A stretch of 64,000 nucleotides of DNA from Dasyornis broadbenti (GCA_013397935.1 VZRN01006621.1:743317-807316), one strand, 5' to 3'; shown: positions 38,565 to 50,911, counted from the stretch's first letter. The notes: generated from the letters alone by a model not told the origin. A program made the numbers and translations.

Positions 38565-39535
38565 TTCATCCCAAGCCCACAATGCCTGTTGGAGCACTCT
38601 TTGCACTAAGAAAAGTGCAAACAAAACTGTAAAAACAATTCACCTATGGTCTCTATAAGTTCATTGTTTTCAGATCACCTATTAACTGAAAAAAATCCTG
38701 ACTCTCTCTCTGCATTATCAAACATTTCTCTCCATCCTTTGTGGGGCAGATAGAGAGAAACCTGCTGAGAATTAATCCACTAAAATTCAGGTATTATTTT
38801 ATGTGGTATGTGTAGCCCACATAGGAGAAAATTATAGTTTGGGATATGACTGTCTTTAACATGGATTGAATGGGTTCAGGAAACATACTGTTATCATAAG
38901 GAAATTTATTTGCCACAGATAAGGAAATTAACTCCTTCTGTGATCTTCATGAACAAGTAACCTTAAAAGGCTATAGATAGATGAATTTATTTAAAATTCC
39001 TCATTTTAAGCCACGGTGTCTTGAAATTGCATATAGAACTAGGTTCAGCTTGGTTAGGTCATCTGCTTTGTATTACTTTAGATCCTGTGTTATCCATCTG
39101 CTTTCTGTCTCTATGCAGATAGAGATTTCTCTTATATACTTACCCACACCTGCTGGATCACTTCTCAGTTGGCACACCCTTTCAGCAAGGAACCATCCTT
39201 TGGTGTATATATGCATATTGTATAGTAAAATGGGATTCCATTGTGTTTGAGTAAGAAAAAATGAAAGGCTTAAAAAGTATACTATGTCAATCCCACACTC
39301 ATTAGAAAGTGTATCTAGTAAAACAGTAATTTATGTACTGTGAGTGTGGGGGGATTTCTCGTTTCATTTTATTAATGCAATGGTACAGAGAAGAAATTTT
39401 CACATGACAGATACAACATGAACTTTGAATAATCACATAATCAATGTTGATTTTGTTCAACACAATTTAAGAGAACAAAGGAGATGCATTACCTGAGGTT
39501 CAGTAAAGGATATTAATATAAGAGAAAAAATGTTG
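38565..39535. other. Anonymous DNA, no gene seen
   Basis: An 89-codon plus frame at 38981-39250 has no motif. Nothing else supported. Confidence 0.5.
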
Positions 39536-40095
39536 TCGTGGGTCAGACCAAAGATTCATCTAGCCTACTAACCTGTGCCCATCAGAGCTTGTAGAGCAAA
39601 TGTCTAATAATAAGGACAGGGCATATAAGGGTTTTCATTTGAACTATTTTCAGTTTTGAACTGGTTTTGTCTCACGGGACTTTCTGAACCAAATCTGGTG
39701 TCAGAGTGTTTTGCCTCCGTGTAATGTTACTGTTTACCCTGGAGGCTCTGTAAACTCAGCATTCGCTACATCTTGTGACACTCTTGCATTGCCTGAGCAA
39801 CTGCCTCCTTTGTTATAAAACTGGCTTATACTAGTTTCATTTTATACCCCCGGATCTTATATTGGAAGAGACAGTGTGCAATTTCTGCATGTCGACTGTG
39901 TCTGTGTCAGTTTGATTTTATAGTCCTCTGTTATCTGCGTCTCTCTTTTCGAGAGACAAGAGTCTTTTGAAGATGCCAAGCCAGTCTGTTGCTTTTCATG
40001 TGGGAATAGTCCAATGCCACTGAAAGTTCTTACCAATATGCTCTGGACCTTTTCCTGTCTTACCAGATCTTGCTTTGAAGGACTTAAAAAACAGC
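39536..40095 (-). mobile_element. Old CR1 LINE fragment, 3' UTR, minus strand
   Basis: Starts with 'gtgggtcagaccaaagattcatctagcc' at about 39539. Much later it has 'ctctcttttcgagagacaagagtctttt' near 39942 and 'ctctggaccttttcctgtcttaccagatcttgctttga' near 40041. These occur in the same order in ancient reptile and bird CR1 3' regions. The copy is strongly diverged and may be interrupted between. The 82-codon minus frame at 39857-40105 lies within it and is not a gene. Confidence 0.7.
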
Positions 40096-41592
40096 CTAAT
40101 AACATTTCTGTTTCATTCTCTATGCCTTCCCTAATAGTTTCTGTTTGGGTTTTTGACTGCTACTGAGCACTGGGCACTGAGCTGCTGATTTTACAGAGCT
40201 ATGAGAAGCCCACAGTACCCACCTAGTCATCTCGGGGCTCATCATTTCATATGTACATCACTTGCATATGCACATTTCCCTTGTGCTTCTCTTTACATTT
40301 ACCTATTCACTTATATTTCTGCTCTCTCTGTTCCAGGTGAGCTTACTTGTTATGTTACAATAAGAGCAGAGAAATCAAGAACCTGGATAGCTTGTTTGTT
40401 CTATTTCTCTCCTGACAGACAGTTAGCTTTCCTAGGATTTGAAAATGTTGATTTAAATGTTTAAATGTTAAAATATTGCCTGTAAACAAACAGTGAGCCC
40501 ATTTATATAAATAACTGATGCTGAAGCATGACAGTTGTTGTTTCTGAAAAGACAGGCTTCAGACACCTCACACAGAGTTTCTTCCATCAATCCTTTCTTG
40601 TCCTTGGCAAGTCCACAGAGCAATATCACGTACTATACAAAGCCACTACTTGACTCTTGAATGTATGCTCCAGATAACCGATGTAGACTTGGTTCATTCT
40701 GCATTTGATTAATTGTCTTTCAATTACAGATGTTTTTACACCTTACAATGGTGGTTTTATATAGGATTAATGTCTTCAGTAAGACTTAATCAATTATTTC
40801 CTCTGTGACACTTTATTTTGCCCTTTTTGCCTATTCTTCATTCTATAGCCTTCTCTTGGAATAGTTTGCCACTAATATTGTACAAGGAATTCTGGCCAGT
40901 TTCACTGAGAGTTTCAACACTGTCATTCTAGCAATTCTTTTACAAATTGGTGTTATTAGTAGAAATTATTTAGGTGTTCTTAACAACCCACCATCAGTGC
41001 CTCTTGAGCTGATATTTACAGCTTTCCCTGAAAGCACTGAAAGGTCTTAGTGGTGTTTACTGTGCTATTAAATTTCTCAATTGCCACAATAGTATGTGTG
41101 TTGTACAATGTCTTCAGGGAGGAAAAAAGAATGATTTATCTAGGTCAGGTCTTATAGTCATTGATTGATTTTTAGCTTGGGTACTAGAAAAACTACATCT
41201 GTTTGAGGAAGCAGGTGCTTGGGCATCTGATTCAAAGATCTCTGTTTGAAAAGCACATCTATTATAAAACTGTGCTTATCTCATGTAAGTTGTTCACAAG
41301 CTATTTATTATGTCTATTGAACTTCAAAGAACATATACCACAACTCTAAATATTATGTGAAATTATTCTCTTTCTCACACTTAATTTCAGAGATTACTTT
41401 GAAAGGTATCTCTTTAGAGCTCTGAATCTTCAGCTTTCGTTTCTTTGCAAAGCTGTGGAGTTAATGACAACTCCCTTTCATCTAGCAGGGCACTCACGAA
41501 ATTTTAAAGTAAGGAAAATAGTTTTGCAGAAAGTCCTGTCTGTTGTATTGTAAAGCCTTCATGAAACTTATTTCTTCCTGTAATATAATTGC
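40096..41592. other. Anonymous DNA, no gene seen
   Basis: An 87-codon plus frame at 40201-40464 lacks motifs. No repeat recognised. Confidence 0.5.
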
Positions 41593-42765
41593 AGAACAAT
41601 TTAGACTGTAAAGGACTCAAGAGTTCTCTAATCCAACTTCCCATGCAAGCTGTGCTTGCTACAAGATGAGACAAGGTTGCTCAGGGGTTTATAGAGTCTT
41701 GAAAACCTCCAAGGATAGAGACACAACTTCTCTGGGCAACACACTCCACTTTCCTCAGCTGAAATTTTTTCTTGTATGTCCACACCCCACCAGCCATGAC
41801 TCATGTCCTTCCAGGTGCTGCTATGAAGAGGCAACCTCCATCTTCTCAGCAACCAGCACACAGGTATGGGCAGGTTACTGTTGCAAGCAAGACAAGTAGC
41901 TCAGCATTATTTGTGTCTGCTCTCACTTCAGCCAAATGAGAATGCCCTATAGCATAATACAGCCACGTTTCCTCTTGCCAGGCTTTCCCTGTTAATATAG
42001 CACTTGAAGCTCTAATTGTGCTTGGTATCACTTGCAACTAGCAATTCTAGGTGAGCCTTGGCTTTCCTCACACTGTCCTTGCTTTTGTCTGAGCAATATT
42101 ACTGTAGTTCTCCCTTGTAGCTTGTGCCTGCCTCCCCATCCTGTGGACTGTGTTTTTGCTTTGAAACACAGTCATGTGTTCCCTGCTAAACTGATCTGCT
42201 AATCTGTTTTTTCCTGATTATTGTGAGGGACCACAATCTCTAAAAGATTGCTTTTAAAGACCTGTCAACTTTTACAAGCTCTTTTCCCTTCCTGAGCTGC
42301 CTCTCTGTGTCCCTCTCATCAATTTCCTGATTAAGCCAAATTCTTCACTTCTAGAGCCCTGGATCTGTAGTGTGTCACTTGCTACCTTCACATCCTCCCC
42401 TGGGGGTCATGAGCTTTTGCATTTCATGGTCATTACAGCCAAAGATGCTATGGATTATTACCTTCCCTCTGAGTTTGCCCCTGTTGGTGAATAGCAGATC
42501 CATTGTGCAATTGCCCCATTCATTTCTTGTATCAAGGAATTATCCCTGATACCTCCCCAACAACTGAACTACTTGGCTCTAGCTGTGTTGCCATTCCATC
42601 AGATTGCAGGAAGATTACAATCCATCCTAAGAGTCAGGGTCTATGATTTAGAGATCTTCTTAAACAATTTAAAGAAGAAATTTTATGCTGATTGGTGGTC
42701 TGTATCTCTCTCCTACCACAACAACACTCATACTGGCATCTCCTTTGATCCTGACCTAATTCTCC
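41593..42765 (-). mobile_element. CR1 LINE copy with endonuclease-region ORF2 remnant, internally deleted
   Basis: The left part (41593-41870) is CR1 3' untranslated sequence in reverse ('gagttctctaatccaac', 'aacttctctgggcaac'). From about 41930 to 42765 the minus strand encodes ORF2 remnants. In order from 42765 leftward these are a decayed WNGNTA-type stretch, then a DLLFTN-type motif and a CNDHE motif near 42430-42510, corresponding to the CR1 (D/M)LLFTN...SDHE endonuclease end. Then comes 'KDSVRKAKAHLEL' near 42055, matching the conserved linker before reverse transcriptase. Stops and frameshifts break it. The reverse-transcriptase domain is absent between linker and 3' UTR, so about 2 kb appears deleted. 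Confidence 0.8.
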
Positions 42766-45529
42766 TATGAAACTGATCCTTCTGGAGAAAGGCAGAGAGA
42801 GTCTTTGAAAAAAAAAACATTATCAGTAGACTGACTAATTGCCATTGGTATAATCTGAGAATCAATCTTTAAAGACTAACCATGTACACTAACAGTTTGT
42901 AAAGTTTGTGCACACTTTACAGTACATATTACTAGTAGCCCTAAAATTTTTAATAGCATGTTTTTATCTATTTATTAAGTAAAACTCAAATACCCCTGTA
43001 GCCTGTGCCTAACTTGGTTTTGGAGGAAATTCTGAAAAGCCTGGTCTAGGCATCTGCCTTAAACTATAGGCATGTTCTAGTATTTTATTCATTGTGGGAT
43101 TTCTTACCTCTCTATAAAAATCACTTTTCTTTTCCAACGGTCTTCTTTGCATTTCTATTCCATGATTCTTCTTTAAAATTCACAGAAAGAGACACTGAGC
43201 ATTATTTGGAATTGTTATTGCAGTAGGATGACTCCTTCTACGTCCTTTTCCTAAATACTTTAGAAGATGTTAAAGAGCTATTGGGTTTGGTAGTCAACTA
43301 GCAGTGACTCATTAACATGTAGTGCCATAACTGATTTTTTAATCAATAATAGTGAAATGTTCTTGATAGTCTGAAGTTATTTGAAGATAGCCAGAAGAAG
43401 CACTGTGTAGAGTGTTCATGTTGCTGCTTATATAAAATTGTACTTCTTTTGGTTCTCAATACTGTCAAATCATCTAATTCACACAATACAGCACTCATCA
43501 TGTCTTGCTATTTCTATTGGAATTTGTCATCACTTTGTTATAATTCACATTTTAGCTCCTTTTTGCTTGCCAATCTCTAAAATTGAAGAGGTCATTTATT
43601 TACAGAGTGGGTTTTCACATGGCATCTTGGTGTTTTCTTCCGTATGTAGGGCAAGAGAAGAATGAACAGCAGTGGTAGTTTTCCTCTATATAACAGAAGC
43701 AACTAATTTATTTAGAGATCTTGGGTTTGTTTATTACAGTTACTTAACATTTTGTTTTCCATGCAGCACAATTTAAACTCACTTTTCTGTAATTCTCCTT
43801 TTTATATTTGCAGATAATTGCTATGTGAAAAATGAACACAAAGTAGAGAATTGTTAAATGAGTAATCTCTTTTTAAATGCATTTATTCTATTAGCTACCG
43901 TGTATCTGAGAGGGTTACACTGTATCGTGGCGTATACCTAGGGTGCTAGAAATCCATCAGCATAGAGCTCTTGCACAATCCATTTATTTCGTTTCACTGT
44001 GGATTTTAGCAGATATTGGTGTTTCATAAACATGTAAGCTTTCTGTTTTACATGAAGAACTTGATTGCCCAACCACCTTCCTCTTGAAACAGCCTGAAAC
44101 TGTAACTTTTAAGAACAATAGACCATTCAGGTCTGAAATGAGTTACTATTAACAGTCTTAACAGAAATGTAATGCTGAAAAATACACAGATGCATGTAAT
44201 TAACTATTTCCTTGATTTTTTTTTTTTTTTAATGGCTCTTTAGTGTCAAAATACATTAAGTGAACTTAAGTTGTATAGTTTTGTGTGGCACACACCAAGA
44301 GGATTTTGTAATAAAAGATGGGTCTAAATGAAAATGACCTTCTTACACTTCGGAGGGAAGAGGAATAGATTGCCACGTAAGATTGCAGTTAGCCACCAAA
44401 GTTGTTTTTTATATCTATTGGCCTTTTTGACTTCTTTCTTCAGCTTTGCTGGTAGCAAAGATTATCATACTTGTCAGTGTTGCATATTGTCCCCTTCACT
44501 TATGCTTTCTGACCCTTTCACAGTCTTTTCCGACTTTTGACAAAGAGAATCCTAGGTACCCCTACTGAAGTTTTTGAGCCTAAGGGTTGGATTTCAAATA
44601 TTTTTCCCTGAACAGAGCAAAACCCAAAGTTGAAATTATATCAGCATTGTTATCTCAGTAATATTATTTATGTTTTTACAGATGAGGTTATGTCGAGAGA
44701 TGTATTAAAATGGATCAAGTTAACAATTTAAGCTTTTTGAGGAAAGGAGCACTGTTGTGAACCAGGACCTGGTATGCTGAAGTGAAGTAATGCTCAGTAC
44801 AGGCAGTATAACTTAAGGAACCCCTACAGCAACCACAAAGTAAAATTTAGCCAGGAGAGACAAGAAGCCTAAAGGGGTAAGGTCCTGCTGGATATTGTAG
44901 AATTCTGCTGGAAAAGGAGGCAATGCATGTATAAAGAAAAACCTGTAACTAGCATTATCACATTTCATTTTGAGTTATTAACATTATTAAGGAATTTTGA
45001 TTATAAGACAGTTAAATATCTCCGTGAGATATTAAGCCTGTGGTTTTGTCTCTGCTGAATCTTCTGCTGTTTCTTGTACAGTTCAAACATTTTCTCAAGA
45101 AACAGAGAAATGTTCTTCTAATAAATATACAAGGTCATGATGTTATTGTAAAATTCCTTTTCATAAGGAGAGCTTCTTTTTCTGAAAGATCAATTTCTTG
45201 GGTTTTTGGGTTATTTTTTTTTGAGATCCAAGCTGGGTCTTCACATTTGTGGCTGCTTTGCAAATTAGCTACACTAATAAAGTGACAGCATTTTTAACAA
45301 ACCAGCAAATTTAAAATTAATCCAATATACCCAAATGCATGTAATAAGCAGAACAAAAGATATTTCGTCTTCTTCTTAATATCCGCTGATACATTTTATG
45401 TTTGCTTTACTAAAACAGGATTGGGGCTAAAAGAATTGTTCCTATTTCAGTTAATTTTGCTAGAACTAAGGTCTGCATAGGAAGCCTACAAGATACGATT
45501 TTGTACATAATTTTAGAAAAATCCAAGCA

Positions 45530-45549
45530 TTTGTTTGTTTGTTTGTTTT
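45530..45549. repeat. (TTTG)n microsatellite
   Basis: Five uninterrupted TTTG units, 20 bases. Confidence 0.85.
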
Positions 45550-45840
45550 AATACAAGATTATTTTCTCTTTGATCAGTAGCATTTTTTCAGTTATGTGCT
45601 TATTTGGAGGCATTTAATATCTTGTTTTGCAGCCATCAATAGCATTATGTTCACAAAAGAGAGTGTTTGATTTTTATTTAAAATTGTGTGATTCTTTCTA
45701 GGTCCCATACACCAAAGTAGTACTAAAGAACTGATCTGACCTTGCCCCTCCCCATTTTCACATCTAGCTATTGAGAAGGGGGAATTTCACCTGTGAGGCT
45801 CAAGAAAAAAATGTCTTTGTTTGTGAGTTGGGAATATTTT

Positions 45841-45875
45841 TTTTGTTGTTGTTTTGTTGCTGTTGTTGTTGTTTT
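45841..45875. repeat. (GTT)n imperfect microsatellite
   Basis: GTT units with a few T and C interruptions, preceded by a T-run. It lies inside an 85-codon plus frame where it would encode only a Phe/Leu/Cys run, which argues that the frame is not a gene. Confidence 0.8.
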
Positions 45876-46024
45876 CCCCAAACACCCTTTCTTCCTGCTG
45901 CTACAGAAAGAGAATTTTTACTGGCTATCATACTCTACATATGGATTCTGAATATGTATTCAGAGTGGAGGAGGCTCAGAAAGAAATTTCAGGCTACAAA
46001 GATTTATCAAGATTCTGAATATTT

Positions 46025-46050
46025 TTAACTTTTTTTTTAAAAAAAGTTAA
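46025..46050. repeat. 26-bp perfect palindrome (12-bp arms, 2-base centre)
   Basis: TTAACTTTTTTT is followed by TT and then AAAAAAAGTTAA. An AATAAA lies a few bases to the right (about 46056). On RNA it would fold as a hairpin with an A/U-rich stem. Confidence 0.8.
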
Positions 46051-46774
46051 TTATAATAAAATCTTCAAGAATGTAGGTATCTTTATTTCAGAGGAAGGTT
46101 TCCTGTGTTTTGGGTTTTGGTGGGATTTTTTACCCTTTTGTATTTTAGATAAGATGTTGTAAAAAGCTAAATATTTAAAAATGGCTTACACACTGGTTGT
46201 TAATGCTCAACTGTGTTTGAGCAACTCTAGAGAAAACTTCTTTTCCCAAGAGTAATAACGCATTCTCTGGCTCCTCATTCCTTTAGCAAAATGTGCTTAT
46301 GCTCTGCATGATCGCTGATAGAAACTGAAAACAGCTATTTCTTTGTACTGAATACCAGGATAATTGGCTCAGTCACTCTTTTTACTTTTGATATTGCATC
46401 TTGTAACATATTTAGTAAACTAGGATGCATCAAAAAGGAAGTCATTTCAGGCTTGTCATTCTATACTGTATTTTCACACCGTGAATGAGAATGATCCACT
46501 CTTTTTGGAATCTGGTTTTAAATTTAAATTCTTTCATTCCACTGAAACTAATGATAATGCCCTATATTTTGAAGTGTTTTATTTATTGATGTACTTTGGA
46601 TAAATATTATCTTTGCATATACAGCATTGCAGTTTCTCCAAAGTTAACATGGACATTATATGAACCTTTAGAAGCCAATGGAAAAGTCTTGGGATTTTGT
46701 GAACGATTTTGTTCTTGGCTATTACTGCTCTTTAGGTTTTTATGATTGGGTTTTGGGATTTGAATTGAGTTTGG

Positions 46775-46800
46775 TTTTTTTTTTTTTTTTTTTTTTTTTT
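46775..46800. repeat. Poly-T tract (26 T)
   Basis: Uninterrupted T homopolymer. No retroposed body recognised next to it. Confidence 0.9.
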
Positions 46801-47786
46801 CATTTTTCTGCAGCTCCTGTCTTCAGTATGTCTTAGAAAATATCTTTATTTTGCTAGTGAAATAATTTTTCCTTTCTTTTCTTTTTTCCTATTTTTGCCT
46901 CCACTTTTTTTTCTGTGGAATTTTGTAACATAGAAATGACACAGATATATTTAGTCATTAGAAGTTATTATAAATGTCTTGATTGTGCTCATGAAAGCAT
47001 AAAGCAGATCCATTCAATTTTCTTGCTTGTTTGGTTTTGCTATGTGAAGAGAAGATATTTATATTTTATTCTTCTTTTGGTTTTAGTTTACTACTGCAAA
47101 GATTAAAATAAAATAACTTAAACTCCTTACTCACAACTTTCTGAGACCTAGTACCAATTATTCATGAAATCAATGAGGTTACAGCTTTTGAATATGTCAA
47201 ACTTTATCTTGAATTCTACTTTTAATTTTATCTGGAAGGGTAATGTGGTGGAACTGTGCTGTGTGTTTTGTCTTTTCACATTTGTTATATCTGGATAGCT
47301 TGTGCCTTTTAAGTATAGCATTAACCTTGTGATGCAATGAAATACCTGAATAAAAATACTCTTTTATAAAAGAAAAATTAAAGGAAGCTCTTACTGTCAT
47401 AAACCAACTGTAACACATCACTGAGTTTCTATAGCAAAGTGTTTCATGGTTGGATCTCCAGCTCTGTATTAGACTGAGCTGTGCAGAAGGCTTATTCTTA
47501 TTCCATTCTGAGTGTGCTTGGTTCTTTTGTTAGGTTGCTATAGACTAATATCATTTGCAGGGGAAGATAAGGAATAGTGGCAGCTCAATGAAACAAGTTT
47601 TTATTTCCTGAATAATCTGTGGATTATCCTGGATTCATTAGGATGCTGGGAAGGTAATCTGTGGGGGTGGATTGAATGTCTGACCTTCAAGAGGTATCCT
47701 CTTTCATTAGAATACCAGCAAGGAACAGTGGTGAGAGAGAAACACATAAACTCAGATAAATCCACTTTTATTGAACTGACCTATGG

Positions 47787-48048
47787 GAATCATAGGATGG
47801 TTTGGATTGGAAGGGACCCTAAATATCACTTAGTTCCAAAGCCTCTGCCATGGGCTGTGATACTTTCCACTAGACTGCGTCCCAGCCAATGTGTGCTTGA
47901 ACACTTCTAAGGAGGGGGCATCCATAGCTGCTCTGGGCAATCTGTACCAGTGCCTCACCACCCTTAAAATAAAGAATCTCTTGCTAATGTTTAATCATAA
48001 TCTCTTTTACGGTTTAAGCCTTTCCCCCAGATCTTGTCTCTACATGTC
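47787..48048 (-). mobile_element. CR1 LINE 3' fragment, minus strand
   Basis: Reverse complement of a CR1 3' end. The octamer-derived 'gaatcataggatgg' at 47787 is followed by 'ttggattggaagggaccctaaatatcac', 'tctgccatgggctgtgatactttccactag' and 'gcttgaacacttctaaggagggggcatcc'. Order and spacing follow the avian CR1 consensus closely. It is 5'-truncated at about 48048. The 60-codon plus frame at 47728-47910 is a shadow. Confidence 0.9.
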
Positions 48049-49724
48049 CTCATAACTGTAGGATTGTGTTGAACAGCGTCCTTAGGAGTGATTAAGGCAA
48101 GGTTTGATAAGTAGAGTATTGCATTCACTTAAAATGTTGAAATAGTAGATGAATGAGTCTTACTCTCCTTGGTGCATGGAGATATCCCATTCATCTTCCA
48201 CATTTTGTCAAAGCATACGTTAACTAGACACACAGGGTCTCTGGTCTAAGCCCAGGGTTCTGTATATCTACACGTACAGAAAAGACACTTTAAAGTATAT
48301 TTTAAAATTATTAAAAATTTGCCAAAACAAACTTAGAGAAATTCTGTTTCGTCTGTGTTTGCGGTTAACTTACTTTAATAGATTACAACAAATAGCGATA
48401 GATAACAATAAATAGCATGTGTGTGTGTGAGTTCATTAATTACTGTTCGTTGTTTTGCACATAGCTGCATATTGTAAATAGGCTTAAGATACTCCTTTCA
48501 GGAAGAAGAAAATATAGAAAAGTAAAATCAAGTTAGAAAAAGATTTAGGATTTGAAAAATGCTTGGTCATATCAGTGAGCAATGAATGAGTTTGAACTAC
48601 CCCTTCCAATGACTTCAGAAGTTTGCTTGTGGAGTTTTCCCAAATTTCTTTAAGACAATAACTAAGGAGTTACTTGAACTTTTTTTTTTAGGTATGGATA
48701 TGGAAATCATATATAAGGTAAAAGGAGCACAAGCTAAATCATGCCTCTGCAGAAACAATGTTGAAACAGGGATTTACACCATGTTACATCAGGCTCTGCT
48801 AAAGAATCTTGAATACTGAAGAGTCATATAGTAAACCTGTGCAAAATAGCATGGATGAGCTTGGTGACAATCTTTGCTATGTTTCTATCCTTGTATGTTG
48901 CACACTGCACTCTTATGTTCCTCAAGTTTGCAGCAATTTAGCGACGCTTACTTATTGCTACTGATGTAACTCAGCTTTGGATTTTGAAAATCTATTTGTG
49001 GGGATCATAACCTTCTTCGGATTGCAGATGATACTGTACTAGTTATTGAAAGTTTCTGAAGTCAATCTGACCTAAGAAGTGTTTTTTTCTTTTTTTTTTT
49101 TTTTGTGAAAAAGGAATTTAATATTTTGACTTTTTTTACCCCTGCTTATAAATTATATGGTATGGGAGAAATGAATGAATAGGCATATTGCTGTCAAATG
49201 GAAAATGTTGCATGTTCTGTGATGGAGTCATCAAACCTGAATGCCTTAACCTTTCTGCTAACCTAGCTTTCAATGATAATTACTGACATACAGGTGAATC
49301 ACACTGTCTTAAAATAGAATTAATGAGCATTTCCATTGAGGGTGCAATCTACTACATTATTAAAGAGCATCTGTGTTCTTTCAATTATGGTAATTTCACT
49401 GTTTTAAATAGTGTTTTACATTTCCTACCATAAATGTAACTATATCCAGCACATGCTCATTAAGCCGCTTAGCAAACACAGTTGTATTAATGAAATCCAA
49501 GGTGTGTCGTTTCCTCCCGTATTCTCAAAACCTGTAAAATTTAAGCTCCAAATACACGAGCAGAATCCCAGATACGGCGCAGACCATTCAGGACAAGTCA
49601 CGTCCAAGTACTTGGAAGTTTACATGAGTGGTTTTCATCCTGTATTTCACAGCATACTTTCAAGGGTTTCACAAACAGCATCCAAGGATGGGTGTACATG
49701 TATATATTTATATATGGGTCTGTC
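48049..49724. other. Anonymous DNA; CpG-retaining stretch near 49.5-49.6 kb
   Basis: No gene supported. The 49411-49824 plus frame (137 codons, begins at a non-ATG codon) has no motif and runs into the LTR-like unit. Unlike most of the window, 49475-49610 keeps several CpG dinucleotides (TCGTTT, CCCGTA, ACGAGC, ACGGCGC, CACGTCC). This suggests recent arrival, low methylation or constraint. Confidence 0.45.
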
Positions 49725-49797
49725 TGTAACGGATCGGGTGCCAGCTGTAACGGGTGAGCAACAGCAATTCCCCTTCGCATTCGTCTGGCCGAAGTGC

Positions 49798-49803
49798 TTT
49801 ATT
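49798..49803 (-). terminator. Poly(A) signal of the compact LTR-like unit
   Basis: TTTATT on the plus strand, AATAAA on the minus strand, in the context TTTTGCAATAAAGCACTTCG. Confidence 0.5.
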
Positions 49804-49817
49804 GCAAAAGTGCAGGG

Positions 49818-49825
49818 TTTTTAAA
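49818..49825 (-). promoter_or_regulatory. TATA-like box of the compact LTR-like unit
   Basis: TTTAAAAA on the minus strand, about 15 bases upstream of the poly(A) signal, a spacing that implies a very short R region. Confidence 0.45.
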
Positions 49826-50911
49826 CTGTTATTTTGCTGAGTTTTCATACTTGTGAGGGACAACAAATGTGTTTAACCAACCACCATAAACCATGATAGG
49901 AACACGCATCAGGTATAACCAACCATCAGCCCCGCGGTGTGAGCACTTACTGGTTCTTATCAAATGTTTTTCAGTTATGTATCTTGTTTTTCACCTCTAG
50001 TTTAGCAGAGTCGTTCCGAGAATGCTCTCTGGTTAGCCAAAGTAACAGAAGTGAGCAAGGATTTTACAAGGGTAACAAGGCCCTCATTTTGTAAGGTTTT
50101 TCTTATCCACAACATTTGTCTGTGTATACGAACTTTTCAAAGGGTTCTGCTCGTCATTAAAAATTGTTACAAAACTATGTATCTTTTGTCTTGCAGTTAT
50201 ATTTATTACAGGTGAGCAGAAGTTATTCTGGTATTTTGAGGGTCAAATGGTTTCCCTTGAGTTAGAGAAATTTGGAAAATTCCTCAATACTTTGAAAGCC
50301 AGTAGTGTTTCAGAAAATAATTAAGAGATCTGTCCCAGGAAACCTGGGCCTATGATCAAGTCTCTTTTATAGTCATACTCATGGGACAGAAACTTATCTG
50401 TGTCTTGCAAATGCCATCTGGAGATCAGTAATGTTGGAGACTGAAAAGGAAGATGTCGTCTCTGGAGTAAATAACCCAGATTTTTATATGATACTTTGTG
50501 GCGGTGCACCAGGCAGCCCCTGTGGAGGCTGCCACTTCTACACCTAGCACCGCCGGAGAGGCCACTAACACCACTGCCCCGGCTCCTAATGATGATTCTG
50601 GGGGATTCAGCATGTGGGTAAACACAGAAGTTGAGTGGGCTGATCCCCCGGGAAGCGTAGAGTCATTGGGAGGAGTCTGAGGGCTGGCCACTCCCCCGGG
50701 GATGTCAATCCCCGGGCTCTCCTCCCCCTGTTCTCGAAGTTTCTTTAATTAATTGTCAATCGTTATGTCTGTTAAGTTGTCCATCCCTAAACCCTTCCCC
50801 TTTCTCCTCCTTATCCCTAGAACCTTCCACCCTATCCATTCCCTCATTGGTTGTGTACCTCGAACCCGCCCCTGAGTCCGCCCTGGGTCAATATTCATTG
50901 GTTTATTCACG

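Larger units (their letters stand above)
42766..47786. other. 5 kb AT-rich DNA with simple repeats, no gene seen
   Basis: Open frames up to 85 codons without motifs. Holds simple repeats at 45530-45549, 45841-45875 and 46775-46800 and a 26-bp perfect palindrome at 46025-46050 (listed separately). No named interspersed repeat recognised. Confidence 0.55.
49725..50210 (-). mobile_element. Compact LTR-like unit, minus strand (alpharetrovirus/ERVK-style layout)
   Basis: On the minus strand a TTTAAAAA box (plus 49818-49825) is followed only about 15 bases later by AATAAA (plus 49798-49803). A short GC-richer, CpG-bearing stretch then ends in TTACA, at plus 49746 or 49725. This tight TATA / poly(A)-signal / short U5 spacing is how alpharetroviral and some betaretrovirus-like LTRs are built. 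The opposite end is taken tentatively at 50210 (TGTAATAAATATAAC in minus sense). CpG retention (ACCGCGGGG near 49935) suggests youth. I found no target duplication, so boundaries are provisional. An unrelated CpG-rich segment is the main alternative. Confidence 0.5.

Noticed and set aside
49411..49824. 137-codon plus frame as a retroviral gene
   Set aside because: It would run opposite to the inferred LTR orientation, starts at a non-ATG codon and shows no Gag, Pol or Env motif.
50498..50680. 60-codon plus frame resembling a small Pro/Thr-rich protein
   Set aside because: It starts at GTG one base inside the solo LTR and lies wholly in U3. Its composition follows the LTR's GC-rich sequence.
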